Shown: positions 9,349 to 17,720 of the stretch, in pieces
Layout of the letters: every line of letters begins with the position of its first letter
Position numbering within the stretch: position 1 is the stretch's first letter
Assembly (NCBI RefSeq): GCF_030846775.1
Contig: NZ_CP132910.1
Location: 4,715,001-4,779,000, forward strand
Length of the DNA stretch: 64,000 nt
Reading direction: 5' to 3'
Source: Geothrix sp. 21YS21S-2
GTDB lineage: Bacteria; Acidobacteriota; Holophagae; Holophagales; Holophagaceae
Notes under the pieces: model-generated
Seen by the model: the letters and a program-made list of their open reading frames with translations, nothing else
Databases searched by the model: none
Told to the model about the DNA's origin: nothing
Position numbers and translations under genes: made by a program

Positions 9349-9861
9349 GCCCTGTAGGCAAACCCAAGGAAAGGACTTGCCAGGACTTATCCTGCCCTTT
9401 CCCGTCAATCCGATTCATCCCTGCTGGAACATGGATGAATCGGATTTAGGGGATGGATGGGGATCTTCTTGCCTTGACCTGGCCCCTAAATCCTGTGTCC
9501 AGGAAGTCCCGGGTTTGCCGACAGCCTATAGTGCCTTTCCTATTTTCCTCAGCGAGCCTCTGCGCGTTCTCCGCGCCTCCGCGTTTAGGCTTTTTCCGGG
9601 TGCATGCCGTCCGCTTATTTGATGACGCCGGTGGGTTGGGAAAAGGATTGAACGCGGCGCTGAGGGCTCGTGGAGGTTCAAGGAGAAAAGCCTTCAACGG
9701 GGTCCTCCAACAGAACACCCTCCAGAGTCTGTCCAGATTGATATATATTCATTGTTTATGCATATGGTTAGCGAATTCCCGGGTTCGTCGGAAACCGGAT
9801 CGGGGTTAAGCTGGATGCCTTTCAGCCCGACCCCTTTTCAGACTCCTTTTCCGAGACGCCC
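9349..9861. other. 513-bp intergenic stretch, lower GC, no gene
   Basis: No convincing reading frame. It holds the 14-bp inverted repeat at 9407-9446, a stretch at about 9550-9595 of repeated CTC/TGCGCG/CTCCGCG phrases of the kind seen dispersed in some bacterial genomes, and an AT-rich segment at 9735-9775 that could carry the promoter of the glucosidase gene. No clear -35/-10 pair could be fixed by eye. Confidence 0.6.
9407..9446. repeat. 14-bp perfect inverted repeat downstream of OPT gene
   Basis: Arms AATCCGATTCATCC (9407-9420) and GGATGAATCGGATT (9433-9446) flank a 12-base loop. There is no T-run directly after it, so it may be a weak terminator, an mRNA-stabilising hairpin or a protein site. 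Confidence 0.7.
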
Positions 9862-11523
9862 ATGCTCCGCATCCCCCGCGCCGTCCTCTACGCCTTCCTC
9901 TGCCTGTCCCTCGGGGCCCAGGCGCCCGCCGAATGGTGGCGCCATGCGGTCTTCTACGAGATCTACCCCCGCAGCTTCCAGGACACCAAGGGCGACGGCG
10001 TGGGCGACCTCCCCGGAATCACGGCCCGCCTGGACTACCTCCAGGACCTGGGCGTGGACGCGGTGTGGCTCACGCCGGTCTTCCCGTCGCCGCAGGTGGA
10101 CTTCGGCTACGACGTGTCGGACTACCGGGACATCGATCCGCGCTTCGGCACGCTCGGGGACTTCGACCGGCTCGTGGCCGAGGGGCGCCGGCGGGGGATC
10201 CGGGTGGTGCTGGACCTGGTGCTCAACCACACCTCGGACCAGCACCCCTGGTTCAAGGACTCCAGGTCCTCGCGCAGCGCCCGGCGGCGGGACTGGTATG
10301 TGTGGCGGGACGGCAAGGGGGCGGCGCCGCCCTGCAACTGGGTGTCGCTGTTCGGGGGGCCGGCCTGGACGCTGGACCCGGTCACGGGGCAGTGGTACTA
10401 CCACTTCTTCTACGGCTCGCAGCCCGACCTGAACTGGCGGAACCCGGCCGTGCGGGACGAGATGCTGGACGTGACCCGGTGGTGGTACCGGCGCGGCGCG
10501 GCCGGGTTCCGGCTGGACGCCCTGGACACCGTCTACGAGGATCCCGCCCTCCCGGACAACCCCCTCCTGCCGGGCCGCAACGCCTTCGGCGACCCGAACA
10601 TGCGCAACGTGCACAACTACAAGCTGGAGGAGGGCCGCGGGCTCATGCGTGCCCTGCGCCGGGAGGCGGACCCCTTCGGCGCGGTGCTCATCGGCGAGAC
10701 CTACACCGAGTCGACCGAGGAGCTCCGGGGCTACTACGGCGACGGCCGGGACCAGCTCCAGATGCCCACGGGCCACATGCTGGCCATGGCGGAGAAGCTG
10801 TCCGCCCCGGACTTCCGCAGGCGCATCGCGGCCACGGAGGCCACGGGGTTCTGGCCCGTGTGGGTGCTGGGGAACCACGACCTGGCGCGGGCCGTGAGCC
10901 GCTACGGCGACAAGGTCCACGACGACGCCATCGCCAAGGCCCTGGGGACGCTGCTCCTCACGCTGCGGGGCACCCCCATCCTCTACTACGGCGACGAGCT
11001 GGGCATGGTCAACACCGACCCCACGCGCCGGGAGGACGTGATGGACCCCATGGGCCGCGCGGGCTGGCCCGGCGCCAAGAGGCGGGACGGGGAGCGCACC
11101 CCCATGCAGTGGGACGCCACCGAGGCCGCGGGCTTCACCACCGGCCGGCCCTGGCTCCCGGTGCCTCCCGGGGCCCGCTCCCACAACGTGGCCACCGAGC
11201 GCCGGGACCCCGGCTCCGTGCTGAACTGGCATCGCGCGCTCCTGGCCCTGCGCAGGTCGAGGAAGGCCCTCCTGGACGGCGCCTACCGGCCCCTGGCCCC
11301 GGACGACCCCGACATCCTCGCCTACCTCCGGGTGGTCGAGGAGGAGACGATCCTCGTGGCCGTGAACCTCTCGGGCCGGGAGCGCAGGCTGGACCTCGGC
11401 CTGGGCGGACCGGCGCAGGTGCTCCTGGCCACGGGCCGCGTCCCGGCCAAGGGCCTGCCCGCGACGCTGGGGCCCTATTGCGCCCTGGTGGCGACCCTGG
11501 GGAGGCCTGCGGCGGTTCAGTGA
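9862..11523 (+). CDS. secreted GH13 alpha-glucosidase
   Basis: 553 residues from ATG 9862. A short signal peptide (IPRAVLYAFLCLSLGAQA) precedes a complete GH13 (beta/alpha)8 catalytic domain opening with WWRHAVFYEIYPRSFQD. The GH13 motifs are present: LDLVLNHTS (region I), GFRLDAL with nucleophile Asp219, IGETY with acid/base Glu279, and LGNHD with Asp340. The overall pattern (DWYVWRDGK, NWVSLFGGPAW, FFYGSQPDLNW) fits the oligo-1,6-glucosidase/alpha-glucosidase branch (GH13 subfamilies 17/23/31), not amylase with calcium domains. It would release glucose from short alpha-glucans or sucrose-like sugars in the periplasm. The 3' end overlaps the convergent phosphatase gene by 7 bases. Confidence 0.87.
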   Translation: MLRIPRAVLYAFLCLSLGAQAPAEWWRHAVFYEIYPRSFQDTKGDGVGDLPGITARLDYLQDLGVDAVWLTPVFPSPQVDFGYDVSDYRDIDPRFGTLGDFDRLVAEGRRRGIRVVLDLVLNHTSDQHPWFKDSRSSRSARRRDWYVWRDGKGAAPPCNWVSLFGGPAWTLDPVTGQWYYHFFYGSQPDLNWRNPAVRDEMLDVTRWWYRRGAAGFRLDALDTVYEDPALPDNPLLPGRNAFGDPNMRNVHNYKLEEGRGLMRALRREADPFGAVLIGETYTESTEELRGYYGDGRDQLQMPTGHMLAMAEKLSAPDFRRRIAATEATGFWPVWVLGNHDLARAVSRYGDKVHDDAIAKALGTLLLTLRGTPILYYGDELGMVNTDPTRREDVMDPMGRAGWPGAKRRDGERTPMQWDATEAAGFTTGRPWLPVPPGARSHNVATERRDPGSVLNWHRALLALRRSRKALLDGAYRPLAPDDPDILAYLRVVEEETILVAVNLSGRERRLDLGLGGPAQVLLATGRVPAKGLPATLGPYCALVATLGRPAAVQ

Positions 11524-12296
11524 CGCAGGGCTTCCAGAAGCTCCTCCTGGACCTGGGGGTTGCCGGTCACCACGTCGCCCGTCTCCACCCAGGCGTCGCC
11601 TCCCCGCCAGTCGGTGACGCATCCCCCGGCCTCCTGCAGCAGGAGCACGCCGGCGGCGAAGTCCCACTTGCGCAGGCCCATCTCGTAGTAGCCGTCGTAG
11701 ATGCCGCAGGCCGTGTGGGCCAGGTCCAGGGCCGCGGAACCGCCGCGGCGGATGGCCTTGGCGCGGTGGAAGATGGCCGGCAGGGTGCGGGCGAAGAGCT
11801 CGAAGCGGTCGCCCAGCTGCCAGGCGAAGCCGGTGGCCAGGAAGGCCCCCGTCAGGCCGGGCTGACCGGAGACGGCCATGGGCTGTCCGTTCCAGGTGGC
11901 GCCCCCGCCCCGCACGGCCACGAAGAGGTCCTCCCGCAGGGGATCGTAGATGCAGCCCGCCAGGGGCCCCTGGGGATCCCACAGGGCCACGGAGACGCAC
12001 CAGTGGGGGAACCCCTGGATGAAGTTGAGGGTGCCGTCCAGGGGATCGGCGATCCAGACGCGGCCTTCCACGGGACCGGTGGCCCCGGTTTCCTCGCCCA
12101 GGAAGCCATAAGCGGGGAAACGATCGGCCAGAAGTTTCTGGATGGCGGCCTCGCTTGCCCGATCGGCTTCGCTCACCAGGTCGTTCTTCGATTTTTCGGA
12201 AATGGTGCGTGGATCCAACTTGCGGAAATAGGTCAGGAGGATTCTTCCACCCGCCTGGGCAGCAGCTATGCAGGCTTCACGTTCGGCTTCGAGCAT
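11517..12296 (-). CDS. suhB: inositol monophosphatase family protein
   Basis: 259 residues from ATG 12296, chosen because GGAG lies seven bases upstream and the length then equals the family norm; a further in-frame extension to 12347 is unlikely. Metal-site motifs of the FIG/IMPase superfamily are complete: GEET (Glu68, Glu69), WIADPLDGTLNF (Asp84, Asp87), and KWDFAAG near residue 210. The family dephosphorylates myo-inositol 1-phosphate or related sugar phosphates (SuhB-type) in the cytoplasm using Mg2+. The gene stands alone, convergent with the glucosidase and divergent from nfu. The gene symbol is by family resemblance. Confidence 0.87.
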   Translation of the reverse strand: MLEAEREACIAAAQAGGRILLTYFRKLDPRTISEKSKNDLVSEADRASEAAIQKLLADRFPAYGFLGEETGATGPVEGRVWIADPLDGTLNFIQGFPHWCVSVALWDPQGPLAGCIYDPLREDLFVAVRGGGATWNGQPMAVSGQPGLTGAFLATGFAWQLGDRFELFARTLPAIFHRAKAIRRGGSAALDLAHTACGIYDGYYEMGLRKWDFAAGVLLLQEAGGCVTDWRGGDAWVETGDVVTGNPQVQEELLEALRH

Positions 12297-12410
12297 TGGG
12301 ATTCTCCATCTTTCAGATTGCCCGCACTTCTCCTGGGGCTTTCCCACAGTTTGGACTGGATAATCCCGACATTTCTAGTAAACTATTCAAGTCAGTGGCG
12401 AGGTTACCGT

Positions 12411-12953
12411 ATGCCCAAGGTCGTCAACATCGAACCCACTCCCAATCCCGATGCGCTCAAGTTCATCGTGCAGCGGCCCATTCTCCGGTCGGGGACGCGC
12501 TCCTTCCGGGATTTCGGGGCCGCGGTGGGGGATCCCCTCGCCTCCAGCCTCTTCGCCCTGGGCCGCATCACCTCGGTCTTCTACATGGACCGCTTCGTCA
12601 CCGTGAACAAGGCCCCGGACGACGAATGGAGCGGCCTCATCGACCCCATCTGCGAGGCCATCGAGGACCTGGAGATGGAGGCCGTGGACGGCAACGCGCC
12701 GGCCCCGGGCAGTTCGCTGGCCGACGACGAGAAGCTGGCGCGCATCAACAAGATCCTGGACGAGCGCATCCGGCCCGGCCTCGCCGGCGACGGCGGCGGG
12801 GTGGAAGTGCTCTCGTTCGAGGAGAACACCCTGCAGATCAGCTACCACGGAGCCTGCGGCTCCTGCCCCAGCTCCGGCGGGGGGACCCTGCGCTTCATCG
12901 AGGGCCTCCTGCAGGACGAAGTGGACCCCCAGATCCGGGTCATTAGTTATTGA
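12411..12953 (+). CDS. Nfu/NifU-type Fe-S cluster carrier
   Basis: 180 residues from ATG 12411. An Nfu N-terminal domain (EPTPNPDALKF, VFYMDRFVTVNK, about 1-90) is followed by a NifU C-terminal domain (about 105-180) with the cluster-binding CxxC at Cys149 and Cys152 (GACGSCPSS). Such proteins carry [4Fe-4S] clusters to apo-enzymes in the cytoplasm. Only a short linker (about residues 90-103) separates the domains. The upstream region is AT-rich and contains TTGGAC at 12351 and TAGTAA at 12376, a loosely spaced candidate promoter. The next gene starts 50 bases later in the same direction. Which target enzymes it serves is not shown by context, though hydrogenase and other Fe-S enzymes occur in this window. 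Confidence 0.9.
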   Translation: MPKVVNIEPTPNPDALKFIVQRPILRSGTRSFRDFGAAVGDPLASSLFALGRITSVFYMDRFVTVNKAPDDEWSGLIDPICEAIEDLEMEAVDGNAPAPGSSLADDEKLARINKILDERIRPGLAGDGGGVEVLSFEENTLQISYHGACGSCPSSGGGTLRFIEGLLQDEVDPQIRVISY

Positions 12954-13003
12954 ACGGCCGTCAGCGGCCGATGGACCGAGTGTAGTCTGAACGAGGACCG
13001 GCG

Positions 13004-15061
13004 ATGATCGAGACGAAGGCGAACAATGCGGGCCCCGGGGCCCAGGTGGCAGAGGGCCCGGACGCCCAGACCCTGAAGGGGTGGTACCGCACCATGCACA
13101 TGGGGCGGGTCCTGGACGACAAGGCGCCCAACTACCTGAAGCAGGCCATCGGCTGGTCCTACCACGCCCCCTGCGCGGGCCACGACGGCATCCAGCTTGC
13201 CCTGGGCCTCACGTTCCGGGCCGGGCAGGACTACCTGTTCCCCTACTACCGCGACCTGCTCACCTGCCTCGCCGGGGGCCTGACGCCCCTGGAGATCATC
13301 CTCAACGGCATCTCCAAGGCCGGGGACCCCGCCAGCGGCGGGCGCCACATGTCCAACCACTTCGGCAAGCCCGAGATCCACATCCAGAACGTCTCCAGCT
13401 GCACCGGCAACCACACCCAGCACGCCGTGGGCCTGGCCAGGGCCGTCAAGACCTACGGCCGGGACGCCGTGGTGTTCAGCAGCCAGGGCGAGTCCAGCGT
13501 CTCCGAGGGCTACGTGTACGAGGCCATCAACGGTGCCAGCCTCGAGAAGCTGCCGGTGGTCTTCGTGTTCCAGGACAACGGCTACGGCATCTCCGTGCCC
13601 AAGTCCGACCAGACCGCCAACGAGTTCGTGTGCGACAACTTCAGCGGCTTCCCCAACCTGCTGATCCTCAAGTGCGACGGCAAGGACCCCATCGACTCCA
13701 TGCGCGCCATGGACGAAGCCGTGGCCTACGCCAAGTCCGGCGCGGGCGCGGCCATCATCCAGGCCGACTGCGTGCGCATCGGCAGCCACTCCAACAGCGA
13801 CAAGCACGAGCTCTACCGGTCCCCGGAGGAGCTGGCCGCCGCCAGGGCCCAGGACCCGCTCCCGCGCTTCCGGCGCTACTGCCTCGAGCACGGCGTGGCC
13901 GAGGAGGACCTGGCCGGGATCGAGAAGGCCAACATGGAGATCTACAACGCGGCTTCCGACACCGCCATCACCTCCAAGGATCCCGATCCCGCGGCCATCT
14001 TCGAGCACCTGGTGCCCGAGCCCTGGGTGACGCCGCTGTTCCCGGACGGGACCCACGACGAGGACGGCGCCAAGGAGACCATGCTCCACGCCATCAACCA
14101 GACCCTGAAGGAGGAGTTCCGGGCCAACCCCGACACCTACATCTGGGGCCAGGACGTGGCCAACAAGGAGAAGGGCGGCATCTTCAACATCACCAAGGGG
14201 ATGCAGCAGGAGTTCGGACGCAAGCGCGTCTTCAACGGGCCCATCGCCGAGGACTTCATCACCGGCACCGCCAACGGCTTCTCCCGGCTGGACGACAAGA
14301 TCCGCGTGGTCGTGGAGGGCGCCGAGTTCGCCGACTACTTCTGGCCCGCCACCGAGCAGCTCATCGAGATCTCCCACGAGTCCTGGCGCAGCATGGGCAA
14401 GCAGGTGCCCAACATCACCATCCGCCTGGCCTCGGGCGGCTACATCGGCGGCGGCCTCTACCACAGCCAGAACATCGAGGGCTTCCTCACCACCATCCCG
14501 GGCATCCGCGTGGTGGTGCCGGCCTTCGCCGACGACGCCGCGGGCCTGCTGCGCACCTGCATCCGGAGCCGGGGCGTGAGCCTGTTCCTGGAGCCCAAGT
14601 TCCTCTACAACGCCGCCCAGAGCAAGGCCCACATCCCCGCCGACTTCGCCGTGCCCTTCGGCAAGGCGCGGGTGCGCAGGGAAGGCACGGACCTCACGGT
14701 GCTCGCCTACGGCACCCCCGTGCACTTCGCCCTGGAGGCCGCGCACAAGCTGGAGGCCGAGGGCCGCAGCGTGGAGGTGATCGACCTTCGCAGCCTCAGC
14801 CCCCTGGACACCGAGACCATCTTCGCCAGCGTCAGGAAGACCCACCGCGCCATCGTGGTGCACGAGGACAAGGTCTTCGGCGGATTCGGCGGCGAGGTGG
14901 CCGCGCAGGTCTCCGAGACGTGCTTCCCGTGGCTGGACGCGCCCGTGGGCCGCGTGGGATCCGCCTTCACCCCCGTGGGCTTCAACCGCATCCTGGAGCG
15001 GGCCATCCTGCCCAACACCGAGAAGGTGCTGGCCGGGATGCGCAAGGTGCTGGACTTCTAG
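13004..15061 (+). CDS. 2-oxoacid dehydrogenase E1, fused alpha and beta subunits
   Basis: 685 residues from ATG 13004. Residues about 20-330 form the E1-alpha part (GWSYHAPCAGHDGIQLALG, YYRDLLTCLAGG, GGRHMSNHF), and about 355-685 the E1-beta part (IWGQDVANKEKGG, FNGPIAEDFITGTANGFS, PFGKARVRREG). This is the single-chain thiamine-diphosphate E1 found for branched-chain or related 2-oxoacid dehydrogenases in several phyla. The thiamine-binding motif usually read as GDG..N appears here as SQGE (160-163) with the Asn at 192 in QDNGYGIS; the aspartate Mg2+ ligand is replaced by Gln161. No E2 or E3 gene is nearby, so the complex must be completed from elsewhere. Substrate (pyruvate versus branched-chain acids) is not decided. 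Confidence 0.85.
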   Translation: MIETKANNAGPGAQVAEGPDAQTLKGWYRTMHMGRVLDDKAPNYLKQAIGWSYHAPCAGHDGIQLALGLTFRAGQDYLFPYYRDLLTCLAGGLTPLEIILNGISKAGDPASGGRHMSNHFGKPEIHIQNVSSCTGNHTQHAVGLARAVKTYGRDAVVFSSQGESSVSEGYVYEAINGASLEKLPVVFVFQDNGYGISVPKSDQTANEFVCDNFSGFPNLLILKCDGKDPIDSMRAMDEAVAYAKSGAGAAIIQADCVRIGSHSNSDKHELYRSPEELAAARAQDPLPRFRRYCLEHGVAEEDLAGIEKANMEIYNAASDTAITSKDPDPAAIFEHLVPEPWVTPLFPDGTHDEDGAKETMLHAINQTLKEEFRANPDTYIWGQDVANKEKGGIFNITKGMQQEFGRKRVFNGPIAEDFITGTANGFSRLDDKIRVVVEGAEFADYFWPATEQLIEISHESWRSMGKQVPNITIRLASGGYIGGGLYHSQNIEGFLTTIPGIRVVVPAFADDAAGLLRTCIRSRGVSLFLEPKFLYNAAQSKAHIPADFAVPFGKARVRREGTDLTVLAYGTPVHFALEAAHKLEAEGRSVEVIDLRSLSPLDTETIFASVRKTHRAIVVHEDKVFGGFGGEVAAQVSETCFPWLDAPVGRVGSAFTPVGFNRILERAILPNTEKVLAGMRKVLDF

Positions 15062-15280
15062 GTTTTCAGGACAGGATCCTCGGCCCGGCCGTCGTTCACG
15101 AACTTCACGAAGCGGCTGATAACCTCCCAGTCGCCGTTGATTAGGACCCCCCCGCCGCCGCGGACCGGACCAGCCCCTTGGCGAAGGCGCCGCGGGAGAA
15201 TGGGAAGGTTTCGGGGAATGGGCGTCTCCTGCCGGTCCGCTGGAACGCCCCAGGCTAGTCACATAATTTATAAATCAAAC

Positions 15281-15826
15281 TCATCGACGCGGCTCCTTCT
15301 CGTCCCCGTCCACGGCCAGGGGGTTGGGGAGGGGATCCACCTGGATGCCGGTGACCTTGCCCCGGAAGCGCACGGGCAGCGTGAAGACGCCGTAGACATC
15401 CACCTGGTGGGTGAAATCGTACGAGACGGTGCACACGGGCCCCTCCTCGGTGAGGCCGGTTTCCAGCTTGAAGCTGTCGGCATCCAGGGCCGCCTCCGTG
15501 AGGCCCAGGTCGAAGGCGCGGCGGCGCAGCGATGCCCGCGCGCCCTCCTCGCCCTTGATGCGGGACTGCCGGGCCGCGATCCCCGCGGCATGGCGCAGGG
15601 CATAGTGCCCGTAGACCACCGGCAGGGCACGGGCTCCGGCCAGCAGTGCCGTCGCGAGGATCAGGAGGGCCACCGTGCTGCGGAACCGGTGGGCGGCGAG
15701 CCCCTGGCCCACTTCGTCCAGGAACCCCCGGATCCGGTTCCAGAGCCGGGAGCCCGCAGGGACCGCCAGCGCCCGGATCCGCGCCAGGACCCGCAGGGCG
15801 AGTTCCCTGGCCTCCTCAGCGCGCAT
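15281..15826 (-). CDS. unknown membrane-anchored protein
   Basis: 181 residues. I do not recognise the family. The N-terminal 45 residues are rich in Arg and Ala, followed by one hydrophobic segment (TVALLILATALLAGARALPV, about 50-70) and an extracytoplasmic C-terminal domain of about 110 residues (YDFTHQVDVYGVFTLPVRFRG) that looks like a small beta-rich domain. The start codon lies 11 bases inside the end of the upstream DUF4403 gene, so the two are probably translationally coupled and function together at the envelope. The downstream 219 bases to the E1 gene hold no gene and no clear terminator. Confidence 0.6.
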   Translation of the reverse strand: MRAEEARELALRVLARIRALAVPAGSRLWNRIRGFLDEVGQGLAAHRFRSTVALLILATALLAGARALPVVYGHYALRHAAGIAARQSRIKGEEGARASLRRRAFDLGLTEAALDADSFKLETGLTEEGPVCTVSYDFTHQVDVYGVFTLPVRFRGKVTGIQVDPLPNPLAVDGDEKEPRR

Positions 15827-17165
15827 CGGGAGTGACCCCGATCTGCACCATGCCTTCCATGCGGGCCACCACCTTGAAGCGGTCCTCCAGCACCTCCACC
15901 CTGCCCACCCGGAATGCGTCCACCACGCCGGTGAGGGCCACCTGGGGCGTGAGGGGGCGGTTGAGGCCCTGCTGCGTGCGCTCCTTCAGGTCCTTGAGGC
16001 TCTTGTCCAGGAAGAAGCTGCACTTCTCGGCGAGGGTCTTGCGCAGGGTGCCGCGGTAGATCCATTCCCCGAAGCTGGTGATCCAGCTCTTCGTCTCGAG
16101 CGTGTAATCCAGGTCCTCCAGGTGGAGGGTGCCCAGGATCTCGTTGAAGACGGGGCGGCCCTTGAGGGTCAGCCGTCCCGTGATCTTCCCCTTGATGTCC
16201 AGGTCCAGGTAGGCCCAGCCGTCCTTGCCGCGCACGGCGGCGCGGGTGACCTCGAACCGGCCCTTGTCGGTCTCCAGGGGCTGGGCGCCGAGCTGCTGGG
16301 TGAGCTGGCGCGAGGCGTGCTCGAAGCTCAGGTCCGCGTCGATCTGGAGGCTGAAGCCCGGCGCGATGGGCTGGGGCGAGAGGTCCAGGGGGGGCAGGGG
16401 CCGGGGGACGCGCTGGGGGCGCTCCCCCAGGCACACCGTCGGCCGGATCTGGATCTCGGGCGTGAGGGTGAGCACCTTGCCCAGGCTGGACCAGGGGCTG
16501 AGGCGCACGCGCTCGGGGTTGAGCATGAGGAACACCCCCGGGGCGAGCTCCACGGGCTGCTGGGCCTGGAGCCACGCCGCCTCGGCCCGGGGCCGGAGCC
16601 GGGTGGCCTCCTGGAGCTGCCCCTGGAGGGCCTGGGTGGCCTTGGCGAGGTTCTCCTTCATGCCCGCCAGCACCTTGTCGGTGATGTCGTAGCCCAGGTA
16701 CGTTATCTGGCAGCCGTCGATGCGCAGGGGTTCCTCGGGCGTGAGCTTGAGGTCGAGGCCCCAGTCCGGTGTGAGGGCCACCTCGGCCTGGATGCCCAGC
16801 CGGGCCTTGCGGAAGGTCTCCGGCGGCAGCCCGCAGGAACCCATGCCCCTGACGTAGGTGCCCATGCGCAGACCCACCTCGAACCAGTAGTTCACCGTCG
16901 TGTGCATGAAGACCCGGTTGCCCTTCAGGACGAAGTACAGCGGCTCCCGGTAGAGGTTGAACCGGTAGGCGGGGCTCCCCTGGGCGACCCCGGGCAGGTT
17001 GGTCCAGGTCTCCACCCCCTGCGGCGTCACGGGGGTCGTCCGCTCCGCGGCGGCGAACATGGGGGCCAGGTCCACCCGGATGGGGGCCGCCAGGGTGGAC
17101 GGGGGCGGAAGCTCCTGCCCGTGGAGGCAGAAGGGGATCAGGGCCAGGAGTCGCCACATGCGCAT
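15816..17165 (-). CDS. DUF4403-family exported protein
   Basis: 449 residues from ATG 17165. A short hydrophobic N-terminus (MRMWRLLALIPFCLHGQE) suggests export. The rest resembles DUF4403: repeated strands with INVDL/ITGRLTLKGRPVF type segments, a central Pro-rich linker (RPLPPLDLSPQPI, about 255-270) and LHLEDLDYTLETKSW near residue 350. These proteins have been likened to BPI/SMP-type tubular lipid-binding proteins, so a role in moving or holding lipid at the envelope is possible but unproven. The gene lies 34 bases after the bacilliredoxin gene and overlaps the next gene by 11 bases, giving a three-gene minus-strand unit. Family call by pattern memory. Confidence 0.65.
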   Translation of the reverse strand: MRMWRLLALIPFCLHGQELPPPSTLAAPIRVDLAPMFAAAERTTPVTPQGVETWTNLPGVAQGSPAYRFNLYREPLYFVLKGNRVFMHTTVNYWFEVGLRMGTYVRGMGSCGLPPETFRKARLGIQAEVALTPDWGLDLKLTPEEPLRIDGCQITYLGYDITDKVLAGMKENLAKATQALQGQLQEATRLRPRAEAAWLQAQQPVELAPGVFLMLNPERVRLSPWSSLGKVLTLTPEIQIRPTVCLGERPQRVPRPLPPLDLSPQPIAPGFSLQIDADLSFEHASRQLTQQLGAQPLETDKGRFEVTRAAVRGKDGWAYLDLDIKGKITGRLTLKGRPVFNEILGTLHLEDLDYTLETKSWITSFGEWIYRGTLRKTLAEKCSFFLDKSLKDLKERTQQGLNRPLTPQVALTGVVDAFRVGRVEVLEDRFKVVARMEGMVQIGVTPDAR

Positions 17166-17199
17166 GGAACCATGGTAAGCACGGGCGAACGGTCAGCGG

Positions 17200-17610
17200 T
17201 CACGAAATGGACGCGCAGAGCTCCTCGGCGATCATGTCCGGCGTGCGGTCCAGGAAGGACATGCGGCCCATGAGGTGGACCAGCCGCCCGTCCCGGAGGA
17301 TCGCGGCCTGGGGGGAGCTGGGCGGGGCGCCCTCGAAATACTCGCGGGCCCGCTGGGTGGCCTCGGTCTCCATGCCGGCGAACACGGTGACCAGATGGTC
17401 GAACCGGAGCCCCTTCTCGCGCAGGGCCTTGACGACGCCCGGGCGGGCCCCGGCCGCGGCGCAGCCGCATACGGAATTCACGATGAGCAGGGTGGTGCCG
17501 GGGCGCTGGAGGGCCTCGTCCACCTCGGCGGGGGTCATGAGGTGCTGGAAGCCGGCCTGACTCAGTTCCTCCCTCATGGGAGCGACCATGTACTCGGGGT
17601 AGTTTGCCAC
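17200..17610 (-). CDS. brxA: bacilliredoxin, BrxA/BrxB family
   Basis: 136 residues. Start is GTG 17610, supported by AGGAG five bases upstream. The thioredoxin-like fold carries the hallmark CGC motif at Cys48-Gly-Cys50 in LIVNSVCGCAAAGARPG, as in the YphP/YqiW (UPF0403) proteins that reduce bacillithiol-mixed disulfides. The rest (HLVTVFAGMETEATQRARE, GRLVHLMGRM) also matches that family in length and order. Its presence implies that the organism makes bacillithiol or a similar low-molecular-weight thiol. Transcribed away from sppA, ahead of the DUF4403 gene. Confidence 0.88.
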   Translation of the reverse strand: MANYPEYMVAPMREELSQAGFQHLMTPAEVDEALQRPGTTLLIVNSVCGCAAAGARPGVVKALREKGLRFDHLVTVFAGMETEATQRAREYFEGAPPSSPQAAILRDGRLVHLMGRMSFLDRTPDMIAEELCASIS

Positions 17611-17720
17611 GGGGTCTCCTCGTTCTCCGATAGTTTACCTGTTTTGTCACCATTGCCAAAGAGGTATCAAACGGGCGTGTGGGGGCATTACCATGGTGGA
17701 AACGGACCGGGGGTAGATTC

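Noticed and set aside
12351-12381. Promoter for nfu with TTGGAC and TAGTAA
   Set aside because: The 19-base spacer and poor -10 make it too weak to list as a separate feature; mentioned only in the gene entry.
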